A stretch of 14,894 bases of DNA from JBKJML01 sp046596415 (GTDB taxonomy: Bacteria > Actinomycetota > Thermoleophilia > Gaiellales > Gaiellaceae): NCBI GenBank assembly GCA_046596415.1, contig JBKJML010000202.1:1-14894 (forward strand), given 5' to 3'. The notes beneath the pieces are model-generated. The model did no database searches, was not told where the DNA came from, and saw only the letters and a list, made by a program, of their open reading frames with translations. Positions 5,992-14,164 of the stretch are shown here, piece after piece. The position numbers were made by a program, and so were the translations under genes. The first letter of the stretch is position 1. The number at the start of each line of letters is the position of its first letter.

Positions 5992-8484
5992 GTGGCGAAC
6001 GACGTGACGCGAGTCGTTCGCCGCTACTGTGTCCGCGTGTTGCGGGGTCGCCTTCTCCTGCCGTTCGTCGTGGCGGCGGTCATCGTCGCGAGCGCGGCCG
6101 ACGCCCGGCCGCAGCGCCCGCACGGGCCGCTGACCGAGGTGATCGTCGAGCTGGCCTCGCCGCCGCTCGCTGCCGCTAACCCGGGCCGCGCGACCTATGG
6201 CCCAGTCCGGAAGCTGGGCCTCGCGACCGCCGCGAGCCGCTCGTACCTGGCTCGCCTCGACCGTGAACAGGACGCGCTTGCGCGCCGGATCGAGTCGTCG
6301 ATCCCGAGTGCGACCGTCCGTTGGCGCTACTCGATCGTCGCCAACGGCCTCGCAGTCGCACTCCCGCCGGCCGCGCTGCCACGCCTGCGGCAGGTTGCAG
6401 GAATCGCCCACGTCACACCGCCGGTTGCCTACAGGCTCGCGCTCGACCGCTCGCCCACTCAGATCGGCGCGCCGGCGCTCTGGGGCCCGGTGCTCGACAC
6501 GGCCGGCCAGGGGACGAAGATCGGGATCCTCGACGAGGGGATCGACCAGACGCATCCGTTCTTCGATCCTAGGGCCTACGCGATGCCCGCCGGCTACCCG
6601 AAGGGCGACACGGCGTTCACGAGCGCGAAGGTGATCGTCGCCCGGGCCTTCCCACCGGCCGGCTCGACCTACGCGAACGCCTCGAAGCCCTTCGACCCGG
6701 CCGAGTCGAGCCACGGCCTGCACGTCGCCGGGATCGCGGCCGGCAACGCGGGCACGAGGGCGGCGGGCGGCGTGACCGTCTCGGGCGTCGCGCCGAAGGC
6801 CTACCTCGGCAACTACAAGATCTACACCCAGCCCACCGACGCGGGCGTCGGGCTCGACGGCAACGCGCCCGAGATCGTCGCCGGCATCGAAGCAGCGGTT
6901 GCGGACGGAATGGACGTGATCAACCTCTCGATCGGCGAGCCGTCGGTGCCGCTCACACGCGACCCGGTCGCCCGGGCTCTCGGCGCTGCCGCCGACGCGG
7001 GCGTCGTACCCGTCGTGGCGGCAGGCAACGAGTTCGAAGACCTCGGCGCCGGCTCCGTCACCTCACCGGGCGACGCACCGAAGGCGATCACGGTCGCCGC
7101 GGTCACGACGACGAAAAGCGGCGCCGCGAACGTCATTGCGGGCTTTTCGTCGGCGGGCCCGACCCCGCTCTCGCTGCTGCTCAAGCCCGATGTCGCCGCG
7201 CCCGGCGTGCAGATCCTCTCGGCAGCGCCCGGTGCCGGCTGGGCCACGCTGAACGGCACGAGCATGGCGAGCCCCCACGTCGCGGGCTCCGCCGCGCTGC
7301 TGCGCCAGCGCCACCCGGGCTGGACGGTCGCGCAGATCAAGTCGGCGCTCAGTCAGAGCGGCAACGCCGCGCTCGTCGCGGCCGGCGGGGCCGAGGCCGG
7401 CCCAACGCGGGAGGGCGGCGGGGTCGTCGACCTTGTCCGGGCCGACAAGCCGCTGCTCTTCGCCGACCCCACCAACCTCTCGTTCGGCTACCTCCGCGCC
7501 GGCGCCACCGCGGCGCGCGCGATCTCGCTCACCGACGCGGGCGGCGGCGCGGGCGACTGGGTCGTCTCCATCCAGGCCTCCGCCTCCACGGCCGGGGTCG
7601 GCTTCTCCGCGCCGGCGACCATCATCGTTCCCGGCGTGGTCGAGCTCTCCGCCGCGGCCATCTCCGCCTCGCCGGAGGGTGAGGCCTCAGGCTTCGTCGT
7701 CCTCACGCGCGGAGCTGACCGCCGCCGCATCCCGTTCTGGGTGCGCGTGACGGCACCGAAGCTCGCCTCGGCGCGCCACGGCACCCTCCGCAAGCCCGGC
7801 AACTACCGCTCTACCACGCGCGGCGGCGCCTCACTCGTCACCTCCTACCGCTACCCGGAACGCGGCGGCGAGCTGCCCGGGCCCGAGCGCGTCTTCCGTG
7901 TCACGCTCGGCCGCAAGGCGGTTGCGAACTTCGGCGTCGTCGTGACGAGCCTGGCACGCGGCGTCAAGGTCGAGCCGCGCATCGTCGTCGCGGGCGACGA
8001 GAACCGGCTGCTCGGCCCAGTCGCGCTGCCGGTGAACCAGAACCCGTACCTGCGCGGCTTCGGCGAGCCGGTGCTTGCCGCGGGCGCGATCCTGCCGGCC
8101 ACCGGCAGCTACGACATCGTCTTCGACAGCCTCTCGGCCGCGACGGCGGGCGCGTTCGGCTTCCGGCTCTGGATCGACGACCGCACCGCACCCTCCGTCC
8201 GTGCGGCGCCGCGCAGCGTCCCCCGCGGGAAAGCACTCCTCGTCCGCGCCTCGGACGGAGGCTCCGGGATCGACGCTACCTCGCTCTACGTGACGGTGGA
8301 CGGAAAAGAGCAGACGGCCACGTTCCGCGACGGCGTGATTCGCGTCCCGACGACCGCGCTTCGCCGGGGCGCCCACACGCTCCGGATCCAGGTCTCGGAC
8401 TACCAGGAGACGCGGAACACGGAGAACGTTGCGCGGATCCTCGGCAACACGCGCGTCGTCACGACGCGCTTTAGCGTTCGCTAA
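5992..8484 (+). CDS. Secreted subtilisin-like serine protease (peptidase family S8), 830 aa
   Basis: Exported endopeptidase of the subtilase family. The N-terminus holds a signal peptide (LLLPFVVAAVIVASAADA, residues 21-38). An inhibitor I9-like propeptide follows, about residues 47-150 (LTEVIVELASPP to VAGIAHVTPPVAYRL), which normally chaperones folding and is then removed. The catalytic domain has Asp181 (KIGILDEGIDQTHPF), His241 (ESSHGLHVAGIAAGN), oxyanion Asn346 (VVAAGNEFED) and Ser424 (LNGTSMASPHVAG), so the triad is complete. Residues from about 490 form beta-sandwich domains, the last (from DDRTAPSVRAAP) looking Ig-like; no C-terminal membrane anchor or sortase motif is seen. The start is uncertain: GTG 5992 gives 830 aa, while GTG 6004 or GTG 6037 (MLRGRLLLPF) would give a more compact signal peptide. 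The gene lies 14 bp after the 41-aa membrane peptide gene and its stop overlaps the convergent 75-aa gene by 4 bp. Substrate specificity cannot be read. Confidence 0.95.
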   Translation: MANDVTRVVRRYCVRVLRGRLLLPFVVAAVIVASAADARPQRPHGPLTEVIVELASPPLAAANPGRATYGPVRKLGLATAASRSYLARLDREQDALARRIESSIPSATVRWRYSIVANGLAVALPPAALPRLRQVAGIAHVTPPVAYRLALDRSPTQIGAPALWGPVLDTAGQGTKIGILDEGIDQTHPFFDPRAYAMPAGYPKGDTAFTSAKVIVARAFPPAGSTYANASKPFDPAESSHGLHVAGIAAGNAGTRAAGGVTVSGVAPKAYLGNYKIYTQPTDAGVGLDGNAPEIVAGIEAAVADGMDVINLSIGEPSVPLTRDPVARALGAAADAGVVPVVAAGNEFEDLGAGSVTSPGDAPKAITVAAVTTTKSGAANVIAGFSSAGPTPLSLLLKPDVAAPGVQILSAAPGAGWATLNGTSMASPHVAGSAALLRQRHPGWTVAQIKSALSQSGNAALVAAGGAEAGPTREGGGVVDLVRADKPLLFADPTNLSFGYLRAGATAARAISLTDAGGGAGDWVVSIQASASTAGVGFSAPATIIVPGVVELSAAAISASPEGEASGFVVLTRGADRRRIPFWVRVTAPKLASARHGTLRKPGNYRSTTRGGASLVTSYRYPERGGELPGPERVFRVTLGRKAVANFGVVVTSLARGVKVEPRIVVAGDENRLLGPVALPVNQNPYLRGFGEPVLAAGAILPATGSYDIVFDSLSAATAGAFGFRLWIDDRTAPSVRAAPRSVPRGKALLVRASDGGSGIDATSLYVTVDGKEQTATFRDGVIRVPTTALRRGAHTLRIQVSDYQETRNTENVARILGNTRVVTTRFSVR

Positions 8485-8708
8485 GTCCGGTCTCGCTCGT
8501 CGATCGTCGGCAGGTTCTTGAGGTCGCGCTGGACGCTCTCGGCGAACTCGTCGGTCTCGCTGCGGATCAGGCGCAGGTTGGACTTCTGCTTCTGCCGGCC
8601 GCGCAGCCGGCGCGCATCACCGCCGAGCCGGGCGCCGAGGCGCTGCCATTCAGCGCCGGCGACGACCGCGGCGGCCAGAGCGAGGAGCACGATCCAGGGC
8701 CAGCCCAC
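8481..8708 (-). CDS. Small membrane-anchored protein, 75 aa
   Basis: Hypothetical protein with one N-terminal transmembrane segment (WPWIVLLALAAAVVAGA, residues 3-19) and a charged, largely helical cytoplasmic tail (GDARRLRGRQKQKSNLRLIR, then ETDEFAESVQRDLKNLP). No family is recognised. The start is GTG at 8708, 22 bp after the stop of the M24 gene on the same strand, so it may be the last gene of the transporter operon. Its 3' end overlaps the protease stop by 4 bp. The hydrophobic-then-charged layout and tight fit between neighbours argue for a real gene, but its length limits confidence. Confidence 0.6.
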   Translation of the reverse strand: MGWPWIVLLALAAAVVAGAEWQRLGARLGGDARRLRGRQKQKSNLRLIRSETDEFAESVQRDLKNLPTIDERDRT

Positions 8709-8730
8709 GCATCGAGTCTAGCGCCAGCTT

Positions 8731-9825
8731 CTACGGATAGATCTGCATCGGCAGGCGCGAGAGCGGCACGCCACCCGCCTCGGTGACGAGCCAGGTGTCC
8801 TGCATGTACAGGCACGCCTCGCCGTCCTCCGAGATCACGTGCGGGTGCATCGAGAAGACCATCCCGGCGGCGAGCGTCGTCTCGATCCCCTCGCCGATCT
8901 TCGGGTGCTCGATCATCGTCATCCCGATCGAGTGGCCGGTGACGTGGCCGAGCTTCCAGCCGCGGTCGGTGAATCCCTTCGAGACCGCCCTGTGCACGTC
9001 GTGCGCAGTCGCACCGGGACGCATCGCCGACGGCGCGACGGCGAAGTATTCCTCGTACGCCTCGAGCATCCGTCGTGTCTCCGCGTCCGGGCTGCCGATC
9101 GCGCGGGAGACCTCGACCCAATGCATCCCGGGGCCGGCGACTTCGAGCGACGGCAGCATGAACGCGCCCAGCACCTCGTCCTTGCGCGCGATCTTGAACT
9201 CGGGGCGGGCCCGATTCCCGTCGCCCGTCAGCACCATGTTCATCGTCAGGCGCCCGCAGCCCTCCTGCACGAAGTAGCGCTCGGCCTCGGCCATCACCTC
9301 GGCGGCGGTACGCCCCGGCGCCCAGGCGTCCAGGAAGACCTCGAAGCCGCGTTCGTTGATCCGCACGCTGTCGCGTACCGACGCGAGCTCGGCGTCGCTC
9401 TTCACGGCACGGGCGAGATCGAATTCGAGATCGAACGGGACGAGAACGAGCCCAGCCTCGGCGAGTGCGCGCTCGTCGCGGACGGTCATGATGTAGTCGA
9501 GCCCGTAGACCCCGACCCGGCCCCAGCCTGCGTCGCTCGCGCGACTCGCGATTTCCGCGCCCGGCCGATCGACGAAGACCTGCTCGATGCGGGCGGTGCC
9601 ATGTTCTCCCACGTAGCGTGCCTCGGTCGGGAAGACGATGAACGGCTCACCGGCCGCCGGCACGACGACATACGCGTAGCGGTGGACGATCTGAAAGCCC
9701 GAGAGGTAGGTGACGGACCCCTCGAAGCCGCTGTACTCGGTCCCGGACACGACGAGCGCGTCGAGACCGTGCTCGGCCATGGCGGCGCGCACGTTCGCGT
9801 AGCGCCGGGTCAGCTCTGCATCCAC
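8731..9825 (-). CDS. M24 'pita-bread' family protein with altered metal site (creatinase/Xaa-Pro peptidase-like)
   Basis: 364-residue cytoplasmic protein with creatinase N-domain (about 1-135; LDALVVSGTEYSGFEGSVTYLSGF, FPTEARYV) and C-terminal pita-bread domain (about 140-350). Family members cleave X-Pro peptides with two metals or, like creatinase, hydrolyse C-N bonds without metal. By my alignment, of the five usual ligands (Asp, Asp, His, Glu, Glu) only the His is kept (GHSIGM, His298); the others read Leu227, Glu238 (VEVSRAI for the usual D-x-T-R), His327 (SMHPHV for VEPG) and Gln342 (MQDTWLVT for IEDT). A two-metal aminopeptidase is therefore unlikely; a hydrolase or lyase for a small amino-acid-like compound is more plausible given the adjacent transporter and dehydrogenase. 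The start is GTG 9825, 10 nt after AGGAG (9840-9836), and overlaps the dehydrogenase gene by 16 bp. The exact substrate is unknown. Confidence 0.88.
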   Translation of the reverse strand: MDAELTRRYANVRAAMAEHGLDALVVSGTEYSGFEGSVTYLSGFQIVHRYAYVVVPAAGEPFIVFPTEARYVGEHGTARIEQVFVDRPGAEIASRASDAGWGRVGVYGLDYIMTVRDERALAEAGLVLVPFDLEFDLARAVKSDAELASVRDSVRINERGFEVFLDAWAPGRTAAEVMAEAERYFVQEGCGRLTMNMVLTGDGNRARPEFKIARKDEVLGAFMLPSLEVAGPGMHWVEVSRAIGSPDAETRRMLEAYEEYFAVAPSAMRPGATAHDVHRAVSKGFTDRGWKLGHVTGHSIGMTMIEHPKIGEGIETTLAAGMVFSMHPHVISEDGEACLYMQDTWLVTEAGGVPLSRLPMQIYP

Positions 9826-10733
9826 GAGGCTTCAACTCCTTTGATCAGCGCCGTCACGGCGTCATGGAGCGGCGTCGGCACGCCGAGCTCTCGCCCGAAG
9901 CGCGCGATGCCGCCGTTCAGATAGTCGATCTCGGTCGTTCGGCGCGCCTCGACGTCCTGGAGCATGCTCGCCCGGTGCCCGTACGCGACCTCCGGCCGGG
10001 CGGCGTAGTCGATCAGCTCCTCGGGGTCGGCGTCGAGCACGATCCCCTGCGCTGACGCGACCGCCTTGCCCTCGTCGACGAGGCCGGAGACGAAGGCGCG
10101 CAGAGACGTGTCCTCGCAGACGCGGCCGTGCGTGAGACCCGTGAGCGCCCCGACCGGGTTCGTGGAGGCGTTGAAGATCACCTTGCGCCATTGCGGGCCC
10201 CGTGCGTCCTCGACCGCCGTCGCAGGCATGCCGCTACGCGAGCAGGCGTCTGCGAGCTGCGAAATCGCGTCCTCGGACGCGGGGCTCGGCTCGAACGGCC
10301 CGAACGTCGTGTCGCCCTTCACGTCCCACTGGACGTGGCCAGGCTCGAGGAGCTTCCCGGCGGGGAAGGTCGTGCCGCGGATCACCCGCTCGACATGCCG
10401 CGCGAGCGTCTCCTCGTTCCCGACCCCGTTCATCACCGACGCGACACAGCCGCCTGCGAACGCAGGGGCGGTCTCGGCGATGGCGGCGTCGGCGTGCATC
10501 GCCTTCGTCGCGACGATCCCGAAGTCGCAGGGCGGCAGCTCGGCGGGATCAGCCGTCGCCCGCAGCCTCCCCACGACCTCACCCGCGCCGGACAGCCGCA
10601 GGCCGTGCTCGTTGATTGCGTCGACGTGCGCCTCGTAGCGGTCGTAGGCCCACACCTCGACGTCGTCGAGCGAGGCAAGGTTCGCCGCGAAGAGGCTGCC
10701 GACTGCGCCGCAGCCGACGATGCAGACCCTCAT
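9810..10733 (-). CDS. Ketopantoate reductase (ApbA/PanE) family 2-oxo acid dehydrogenase
   Basis: 307-residue cytoplasmic NAD(P)-dependent dehydrogenase. PanE itself reduces ketopantoate to pantoate for CoA synthesis, but many paralogues act on other 2-oxo or amino acids. The Rossmann motif is GCGAVG (residues 7-12). Asn102 (VMNGVGN), Lys184 and Asn188 (WRKVIFNASTN) and Glu268 (TTEIDYLNG) match the catalytic and substrate-binding residues of the family, and GVPTPLHDAV is the usual C-terminal motif. At the end of the second strand an Asp (WAYD31R) is present where NADPH-specific PanE has a basic residue, which hints at NADH use. ATG 10733 overlaps livM by 4 bp (ATGA) and its end overlaps the M24 gene by 16 bp. 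Location inside a branched-chain amino-acid-type transport operon argues for a catabolic role rather than pantothenate synthesis, so I do not assign panE. Confidence 0.9.
   Translation of the reverse strand: MRVCIVGCGAVGSLFAANLASLDDVEVWAYDRYEAHVDAINEHGLRLSGAGEVVGRLRATADPAELPPCDFGIVATKAMHADAAIAETAPAFAGGCVASVMNGVGNEETLARHVERVIRGTTFPAGKLLEPGHVQWDVKGDTTFGPFEPSPASEDAISQLADACSRSGMPATAVEDARGPQWRKVIFNASTNPVGALTGLTHGRVCEDTSLRAFVSGLVDEGKAVASAQGIVLDADPEELIDYAARPEVAYGHRASMLQDVEARRTTEIDYLNGGIARFGRELGVPTPLHDAVTALIKGVEASWMQS
9836..9840 (-). promoter_or_regulatory. Ribosome-binding site of the M24 gene
   Basis: AGGAG on the minus strand lies 10 nt before GTG 9825, within the last codons of the dehydrogenase gene. 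It supports GTG 9825 as the start, although the spacing is slightly long. Confidence 0.5.
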
Positions 10734-11743
10734 GCGTCGTTCCTCGGTCGCCGCAGCGCGAACTCGCGGCCGCCGGTGATCCCCGACGGCCGCAGGATGA
10801 GCATCGCCGCCATCAGGGCACCGAGCACGACGAGCCGGGCTCCGTCGAACAGGTTCAGGGTGACGCCCACGTGGACGCCGTCCTCGGCGTTGCCGAGGAA
10901 CGCGTCCAGGCCGCTGACGGCGAGCGCACCGACGACCGCACCCCAGAGGCTCGTGACGCCGCCGACGACGAGCATCGCCAGGGTGAGAAACGTCAGCTCG
11001 AGGTACACCTGCTCGGTCGTGATCGACCCCAGCATGTGGACGTAGAGACCGCCGGCGAAACCCGCCAGAGCGCCCGAGAGAACAAACGCCCACAGCCGCT
11101 GCAAGTGCACGTCGATCCCGACCGCCTGCGCCGCGGCGCCGTCCTCCCTCGTCGCGCGCAGCATCCGGCCGAAGCGGCTCTGCTGATAGGCGAACGCGAC
11201 GCCGATCACGACGAGCGCGCCCACGGTCGCCTGGAGAGCGCCCGTCGACTCGGGCACGAGCGAGAGCGTCGTGGCGCCCGGCCCGATCTTCACCCACTCG
11301 CGGAGGAGGTTGTGCGTGATCTCGAGCACGGCGAACGTCGCGATGCCAGCAGCGAGGCCCGAGAGTCGCATCAGCGGCAGCCCGACGACGAGCGCCAGCG
11401 AAGCGCCGACGACAGCCGCGAGCAGGAGCGAGGGCACGTTGCCGAGCGTGTGGTCGCGCAGGAGGGGAAAGAGCTCCGGCAGCACGCCGACCTTCGACTC
11501 GAGCGGCACGGTCATCACCCCGGCGGCGAAGGCGCCCACGGCAACGAAGCTGATCTGGCCGAACGAGAGAACGCCCGAATTGCCGACGAAGACGTAGATC
11601 GCGACGACGATCGCGACCGAGACGAGCGCGTTCAAGAAGTAGATCTCGTTCGACCGCGAGACGAAGCCCGATGCGAGCCCGACCGCGGCGACGAGCACCG
11701 CGGGTGCGGCCAACTGGAGCAGCTGGTCGGCGCGACGGCTCAT
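10730..11743 (-). CDS. livM: Branched-chain amino acid-type ABC transporter permease (LivM family)
   Basis: 337-residue inner-membrane permease of the LivM type, forming the channel with LivH for a substrate delivered by the binding protein. About eight to ten hydrophobic helices are visible. Family motifs include the N-terminal LNALVSVAIVVAIYVFVGNS followed by GVLSFGQISFVAVGAFAAG, the cytoplasmic loop SRFGRMLRATREDGAAAQAVGID that couples to the ATPases, and LTLAMLVVGGVTSLWGAVVGA near the end. The last residues (GREFALRRPRNDA) are a basic cytoplasmic tail. ATG 11743 overlaps the livH stop by 4 bp (ATGA), and its own TGA overlaps the dehydrogenase start in the same way. The substrate of Liv-type systems ranges over amino acids, amides, urea and others, so the name marks the family only. 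Confidence 0.93.
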   Translation of the reverse strand: MSRRADQLLQLAAPAVLVAAVGLASGFVSRSNEIYFLNALVSVAIVVAIYVFVGNSGVLSFGQISFVAVGAFAAGVMTVPLESKVGVLPELFPLLRDHTLGNVPSLLLAAVVGASLALVVGLPLMRLSGLAAGIATFAVLEITHNLLREWVKIGPGATTLSLVPESTGALQATVGALVVIGVAFAYQQSRFGRMLRATREDGAAAQAVGIDVHLQRLWAFVLSGALAGFAGGLYVHMLGSITTEQVYLELTFLTLAMLVVGGVTSLWGAVVGALAVSGLDAFLGNAEDGVHVGVTLNLFDGARLVVLGALMAAMLILRPSGITGGREFALRRPRNDA

Positions 11744-12654
11744 ACGCGGTCGACCACGGAGACTCGGCCGCGGGCGAAGAGGCCCGACGGCCGAAGCAGC
11801 AGGACGAGCACCACGAGCGCGAAGACCAAGGCCGGCAGGAACACCGTCTTATCGGTTGGCAGCGCGCCATTGATCACGCCCGTCGCAAAGCCGATCGCGA
11901 AGCCGCCGAGGGTTGCGGTCCAGAGCCGATCGATCCCGCCGACGACGACGCCGACGAGGACGACGATCGTGTCCCTCAAGGCGAAGTCGGGCGTGACCAG
12001 CGGAAACTGCACGGTGAGGATCACCGCGACGATCGCCGCCAGGACGCCCGAGAGGAGGACGGCGAGCCCGATCACACGGTCGGCCTGGACTCCGAGCAGT
12101 CGCGCCGTTCGGAAGTCGGCAGCCGCAGCGCGCATCTGGAGCCCGATCGTCGTCCGGCCAAGCAGAACGGCGAGCAGCCCGAGCGAGAGAACCGCGACAC
12201 CGACTGAGACGAAGACGACCTTGCGAACATCCGTGCCGGCGACCGTGACAGCCTGGTTGAGCGGCGCCACCGAGGCGGCCGCCTCGCCGATCGTGCCGTC
12301 GCGCACGTCGATGATCAGCGCGACGCTCTGGAGCAGGAACGCAACGGCGAAGGTCGTGACGAGCATCACCGTCGGCGACTGTGCCCGGAGCGGGCGGAAG
12401 ACGACGCGCTCCATCGCGAGCGTTAGCGCGATCACGACCGCGAAGCAGGCGACGATGCTCCAGACGACCGGCCAGGCCGAGGTGAAGGCGAGCGTGTAGG
12501 CACCCGCCATCACGAGCTGGCCGTAGGCGAAGTTGACGAGCCGCAGCACGCCGAAGACGAGCCCGATCCCGACCGCCATCAGCGCGTAGACGGCGCCGAG
12601 CCCGAGCGCGTCGACGATCGTCTGGGCATCGATCGTGGCGAGGAGGCCGGTCAT
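11740..12654 (-). CDS. livH: Branched-chain amino acid-type ABC transporter permease (LivH family)
   Basis: 304-residue inner-membrane permease partnering LivM. The hallmark N-terminal segment is present (GLGAVYALMAVGIGLVFGVL, then RLVNFAYGQLVMAG), followed by ERVVFRPLRAQSPTVMLVTT, the coupling loop TTIGLQMRAAAADFRTARLLGV, and the late motif IVVLVGVVVGGIDRLWTATL-GG. Roughly eight transmembrane helices are visible and the length is normal for the family. ATG 12654 overlaps the livF stop (ATGA). The order binding protein-G-F-H-M differs from the E. coli J-H-M-G-F order, but all five parts are here and appear intact apart from the truncated binding protein. Confidence 0.94.
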   Translation of the reverse strand: MTGLLATIDAQTIVDALGLGAVYALMAVGIGLVFGVLRLVNFAYGQLVMAGAYTLAFTSAWPVVWSIVACFAVVIALTLAMERVVFRPLRAQSPTVMLVTTFAVAFLLQSVALIIDVRDGTIGEAAASVAPLNQAVTVAGTDVRKVVFVSVGVAVLSLGLLAVLLGRTTIGLQMRAAAADFRTARLLGVQADRVIGLAVLLSGVLAAIVAVILTVQFPLVTPDFALRDTIVVLVGVVVGGIDRLWTATLGGFAIGFATGVINGALPTDKTVFLPALVFALVVLVLLLRPSGLFARGRVSVVDRV

Positions 12655-13370
12655 GAGAGGTAGGCGGAGATCAGCGTCTGCGTGTCCGCCGCGTCGTCGG
12701 GGCCGAGCGTCAGCCGGTGCTCGCCGTTCGCGAGCACGTAGGTGCGGCCGGCGAGCGCCACCGTTCGTTGTGCGCGCTGCTCGACGAGGAGCACCGCGAC
12801 GCCACGGTCACGGATCGCGCGGAGCGCGTCGAAGACGACATCGACCACGTTCGGAGCAAGACCCAGCGAGGGCTCGTCGAGCAGAAGAACGTCAGGCCCG
12901 GCGGCGAGTGCCCGGCCGATCGCAAGCTGTTGCTGCTGACCGCCGGAGAGCACGCCGGCCTGCCGACGCCGGAACTCGTCGAGAATCGGAAAGAGCTCGT
13001 AGACCTCAGCGAGCGCCCCGTCGCCCGGGTCGCGGCGGGCGGAGAGACCGAGGCGGAGGTTCTCCTCGACGGTGAAGTCGCCGAAGATCCGCCGCCCCTC
13101 GGGCACGAGCGCGATCCCGGCCCGCGCCACCTGCTCGGGGCGCCGGCCGCGGAGGGAGCCGCCCGCAAGACGGATCTCGCCCGCCGACGGCTGCAGGACG
13201 CCCATGATCGCGTGCAGCGTCGTCGACTTGCCCGCGCCGTTCGGGCCGATCAAGCCCACGATCTCGCCCGCGTGCACTTCGAGCGAGAGCCCGCGCACCG
13301 CTGTCACTGTCCCGTAACGGATCTCGACCCCGTCGAGCTCGAGGAGCGGCGCCGTCTGGGACCGCGTCAC
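12651..13370 (-). CDS. livF: Branched-chain amino acid-type ABC transporter ATPase (LivF family)
   Basis: 239-residue cytoplasmic ATPase that pairs with LivG to power the transporter. Seen in order: Walker A GPNGAGKST (42-50), the LivF-typical VPEGRRIFGDFTVEENL (89-105), signature LSGGQQQQ (141-148), Walker B VLLLDEPSLGLAP (161-173) and VEQRAQ in the switch region, where LivF proteins usually carry Gln. I chose GTG at 13370, which overlaps the livG stop in a GTGA junction; an in-frame extension to 13496 lies antisense-like within livG and is not protein-like. Length is normal for LivF. All nucleotide-binding motifs are intact. Confidence 0.95.
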   Translation of the reverse strand: MTRSQTAPLLELDGVEIRYGTVTAVRGLSLEVHAGEIVGLIGPNGAGKSTTLHAIMGVLQPSAGEIRLAGGSLRGRRPEQVARAGIALVPEGRRIFGDFTVEENLRLGLSARRDPGDGALAEVYELFPILDEFRRRQAGVLSGGQQQQLAIGRALAAGPDVLLLDEPSLGLAPNVVDVVFDALRAIRDRGVAVLLVEQRAQRTVALAGRTYVLANGEHRLTLGPDDAADTQTLISAYLS

Positions 13371-14146
13371 GACTGCTCCTCGTCCACGGCGCTCTCGCCA
13401 AGGTAGGCGGCGGTCACGTCGAAGTTGCCGCGGATCTCGAGCGGTGTTCCCTCGGCGAGCGTTCGTCCCTGGTCGAGGACGTGGATTCGGTCGCACACCT
13501 CCATGATCAGCGCCATGTTGTGGTCGATCAGCAGCACCCCGGCCTCGTGGTCGTCGCGAACCGACCGGACGACGGCCGCGAAGTCGGGGACTTCCGCCTC
13601 CGGCAGCCCGGCGGCCGGCTCGTCCATGAGGACGAACCGCGGCTCGGTCGCGAGCGCCCGGGCGACCCCGAGGCGCCGTTCATTTCCGTGTGCAAGCGCT
13701 GAGGCGGGCAGGTCGGCCAGCCCGTCGAGCCCGAGCAGTCCAAGCAGTTCGGCCCCACGGCGCCGCGCCTCCCGCGATCCCGCCCCGACTCCGAGGGCCG
13801 CCGTCTCGACGTTCTCGCGCACGGTGAGCCCGCCGAAAGAACGGCTGTGCTGAAAGGTGCGCGCGAGACCCGAGCGGCCCCGTCGATGCGGCGACCACCC
13901 CGTCACGTCGCGCCCCTCCAGCTCGACCGTGCCCGCAGTCGGCTGATCGAAGCCCGTCAGGACGTTCACGAGCGTCGACTTGCCGGCGCCGTTCGGGCCG
14001 ATCAACCCGACGATCTCGTGGCGGTGCAGCTCGAGCGTCACGTCGGACAGAGCCTGGACGCCCGTGAAGGAACGCGATACGGAGGAGGCCCGGAGCGTTC
14101 CTCCGGGCCTCCCTGCCGTGTCGGTTTGCATCGTCGAACCAGTCAC
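13367..14146 (-). CDS. livG: Branched-chain amino acid-type ABC transporter ATPase (LivG family)
   Basis: 259-residue cytoplasmic ATPase, partner of LivF. Walker A GPNGAGKST (50-58), the LivG-typical GLARTFQHSRSFGGLTVREN (93-112), Walker B FVLMDEPAAGL (171-181), and switch His209 in LLIDHNMALIMEVCD are present. The ABC signature is divergent: LAHGNERR (151-158) instead of LSYGxQRR, with Ala replacing the signature Ser. GTG 14146 is taken as the start, 6 bp after the binding-protein stop; ATG 14131 (MQTDTAGRPGG) is a good alternative that would drop five residues, and neither has a Shine-Dalgarno. An inverted repeat covers the region just before GTG 14146. Confidence 0.94.
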   Translation of the reverse strand: MTGSTMQTDTAGRPGGTLRASSVSRSFTGVQALSDVTLELHRHEIVGLIGPNGAGKSTLVNVLTGFDQPTAGTVELEGRDVTGWSPHRRGRSGLARTFQHSRSFGGLTVRENVETAALGVGAGSREARRRGAELLGLLGLDGLADLPASALAHGNERRLGVARALATEPRFVLMDEPAAGLPEAEVPDFAAVVRSVRDDHEAGVLLIDHNMALIMEVCDRIHVLDQGRTLAEGTPLEIRGNFDVTAAYLGESAVDEEQS

Positions 14147-14164
14147 CCGAAGCTAGAGCTTCGG
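14147..14164 (-). promoter_or_regulatory. Inverted repeat between the binding-protein gene and livG
   Basis: CCGAAGCTAGAGCTTCGG has two perfectly complementary 8-base arms. In the mRNA it would fold as a 7-bp stem with a UCUA loop that contains the binding-protein stop codon and ends directly at the livG GTG. No U-tract follows, so it is not an intrinsic terminator. Such hairpins after binding-protein genes commonly stabilise the upstream message and reduce downstream expression. Confidence 0.5.

Noticed and set aside
9810..10733. Calling the dehydrogenase panE (pantothenate synthesis)
   Set aside because: Catalytic residues fit the superfamily, but the operon context is transport and catabolism and the cofactor-strand Asp differs from typical NADPH-specific PanE.
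10616..12499. A 627-codon open frame on the plus strand across livH, livM and the dehydrogenase
   Set aside because: Its product is a low-complexity Arg/Asp/Glu/Thr-rich string without domains. It is the antisense shadow of clearly conserved transporter genes, typical of high-GC DNA.
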